Assembly: GCA_038235705.1 (NCBI GenBank)
Contig: JBBSTR010000009.1
Coordinates: 1-48,872 of the forward strand
Direction of reading: 5' to 3'
DNA length: 48,872 nt
Source of the DNA: CANKBT01 sp038235705
GTDB taxonomy: Bacteria > Actinomycetota > Actinomycetes > Mycobacteriales > SCTD01
Positions within the stretch are counted from its first letter, which is position 1. Every line of letters starts with the position of its first letter. Made by a program: the position numbers and the translations under genes. A model generated the notes under the pieces. The model did not search any database and was not told the origin of the DNA. It worked only from the letters and a program-made list of their open reading frames with translations. Shown piece after piece: positions 47,888-48,872 of this stretch.

Positions 47888-48484
47888 TGCGTGAGGGCTT
47901 TGACGAGGTGACTCTTGCCGGTACCGCTCGGACCGCCGATCGCGAGGTTCTCGGCCCGGCCGACCCATATCCCGGCAGGAGATCTTGGTCGGCGTTATAG
48001 AACCCAAGCTTGCGGTTGGCCGTGATGATGGCGTTGTTCCGCGGGTGGTGCACGGTGTCAGGTAGCTGGCTACCCACGACTGTGCGGCCGTGATCGCCGC
48101 GAGCTTCATGGCGGTGGCGACGCCGAGGTCGCGCGATGTCTGCCGAACGCGGTCATATCCACAAAGGCCGAGGTCAGGTCGGGGCGTTGCGAGACCAGGC
48201 ACAGCCCAATAGCCCGTCGTCCAGCACGGCCAACGACGACCGGTGCGCTCGAGCGGGCCGACGAGGTCGTGGCCGGCACCTGCCGCGGCGTTCCGCATGG
48301 TCGGGGTCGCGGGACGGGCCCGGCGAGCCGTCTCACTGCCGATCGTGGAGCGCGCACGTGCGTGCGGTGCGCGGGCCTATCGGATCGGGAAGTCCTCGGG
48401 CCGCCTGACGACCTCGAGACCGGCTGCTTCCGGGCCCAACTACACCCTTAGTCGTGAGGAGAACCTAGTAGTTCAGGGGCCCGG
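47888..48484 (-). pseudogene. remnants, including a P-loop ATPase (IstB-like) fragment
   Basis: On the minus strand near 47960-47880, 'WVGRAENLAIGGPSGTGKSH' and 'LVKALTHYLLFDPSEW' form a clean Walker A region like that of IstB/DnaA-type ATPases of IS21 elements. Farther up (near 48,260-48,110) 'GRRAIGLCLVSQRPDLTSAF' recalls the T/S-Q-R-P stretch of FtsK/VirD4-type ATPases, in another frame. Near 48,430 'GLEVVRRPEDFPIR' ends a further short frame. No complete gene survives. The stretch is best seen as scrambled mobile-element or transfer-gene debris. Confidence 0.35.
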
Positions 48485-48872
48485 CTAAGAAGCGGCCTGC
48501 TTCTCGTCGACCACTGCACACCCAGGTTGCGCGCAGCTGGGTCGTGGCTTTCGACGCTTGACCTTGCTGTGCGACTCCCAGATCGCGTCGAGGTCGAGGC
48601 TGTCCTTGGCCACCCGCATCATCGATAGTGCGTTGTCCGAGTAGTAGACGAGTAGAGAAGAGTTATGGGGAATTGTCCTCGTACACGTTGGGTCGGCGTC
48701 GATCCCGAGGTGCTCGCGGAGCACGGCGGCCCTAAGAGTCGTGATATCCAGTTTCTCGGCGAGCTTCGACGAGGTCCATTTGAAGTTGTCTTGACGATCG
48801 ACTTCCCGAATTGCCGCGGCGTCGACCTCCTCGTCGTCACCGACGAGGCGGACGGGCAGCGCGTCGTTTTTC
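48485..48872 (-). CDS. unknown protein, C-terminal part (runs off the right edge)
   Basis: 129 residues are visible; the frame is open to the edge, so the GTG at 48724 is not the true start. A winged-helix-like part 'NFKWTSSKLAEKLDITTLRA', 'AVLREHLGIDADPTC' is followed by 'SLLVYYSDNALSMMRVAKDS' and 'LDLDAIWESHSK', then a basic tail with two Cys ('SCAQPGCAVVDEKQAAS'). The arrangement recalls the C-terminus of DUF3644-type proteins of genomic islands, but I am not sure. Its 5' part lies to the right of this window. Confidence 0.5.
   Translation of the reverse strand, partial: KNDALPVRLVGDDEEVDAAAIREVDRQDNFKWTSSKLAEKLDITTLRAAVLREHLGIDADPTCTRTIPHNSSLLVYYSDNALSMMRVAKDSLDLDAIWESHSKVKRRKPRPSCAQPGCAVVDEKQAAS

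Larger units (their letters stand above)
27111..48872. mobile_element. putative integrated element (right end not in window)
   Basis: The attachment-site half at 27111-27151, the integrase directly beside it, an excisionase-like gene, defence-like and decayed genes, and uneven base composition up to about 35 kb suggest an integrated element. The tRNA's orientation means the element extends to the right. The Tad locus (35-47 kb) and the broken genes beyond it would then be cargo. No replication or conjugation gene is recognised, and the second boundary is not seen, so the extent is uncertain and may end much earlier. Confidence 0.4.

Overview
The window reads as chromosome of a high-GC Actinomycetota (Gram-positive, filament- or soil-type relatives such as Frankiales, Nakamurellales or Kineosporiales are possible, but the sequence does not fix the genus). 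The reasons are the very high GC with strong G/C third positions, GTG starts, many leaderless genes with a TANNNT box 5-7 nt before the start codon, and family types typical of the phylum (DUF3516 helicase, lipoproteins with Actinobacterial S1C proteases, a Tad pilus locus with a LysM-BTAD protein).

Region 1 (1-26,231) is ordinary chromosome: a DtxR-type regulator tail, an alpha/beta hydrolase, a methyltransferase, a DksA-like zinc protein, YedK/HMCES, aroA-rsgA, an HtrA protease, a DUF3516 DExH helicase, a DUF998 protein, a free-standing acyl carrier protein, hisN with a UVR-motif protein, msrA, a zinc-finger SDR protein, a hipBA pair, a K+/H+ antiporter with a leaderless upstream ORF and a 45-residue membrane protein, a PQQ-type dehydrogenase lipoprotein, prfC, a DUF4232 lipoprotein, DoxX-GNAT, a photolyase-like flavoprotein whose two domains look circularly permuted, a second HtrA lipoprotein, and a membrane protein overlapped with a winged-helix regulator.

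Region 2 (about 26,230-35,070) is an accessory zone. It starts at the 3' half of an initiator tRNA (27,111-27,151, minus strand) that sits beside a tyrosine integrase. On the other side of the integrase lies a second, damaged tRNA-Arg(CCG)-like 3' half. Beyond are a lone PD-(D/E)xK nuclease-like protein, a GNAT enzyme, a 514-residue protein with an R-x4-H motif of HEPN type preceded by an unlisted 55-residue ORF with a good ribosome site, an excisionase-like gene and a truncated second copy of it, and several decayed genes. Base composition and codon use are uneven here.

Region 3 (35,070-47,279) is a compact, co-directional Tad/Flp pilus locus: a two-HTH regulator, a consensus-like promoter, a lipoprotein, a secreted protein, a SAF-domain (CpaB/RcpC-like) protein, a CpaE-like ATPase with a degenerate P-loop, the TadA/CpaF ATPase, TadB, TadC, a short pilin, two TadE proteins, a TadG-like protein and an 1,162-residue membrane protein with LysM and BTAD domains. 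Nearly all starts overlap or touch the previous stop. A prepilin peptidase is not in the window.

Region 4 (47,280-48,872) is again decayed: a gene broken by in-frame stops, a 53-residue ORF, a P-loop fragment, and the C-terminal part of an unknown protein that runs off the right edge. Because the integrase lies next to a tRNA 3' half whose intact partner must be to the right, regions 2-4 could all belong to one integrated element whose far end is outside this window; that is an inference.
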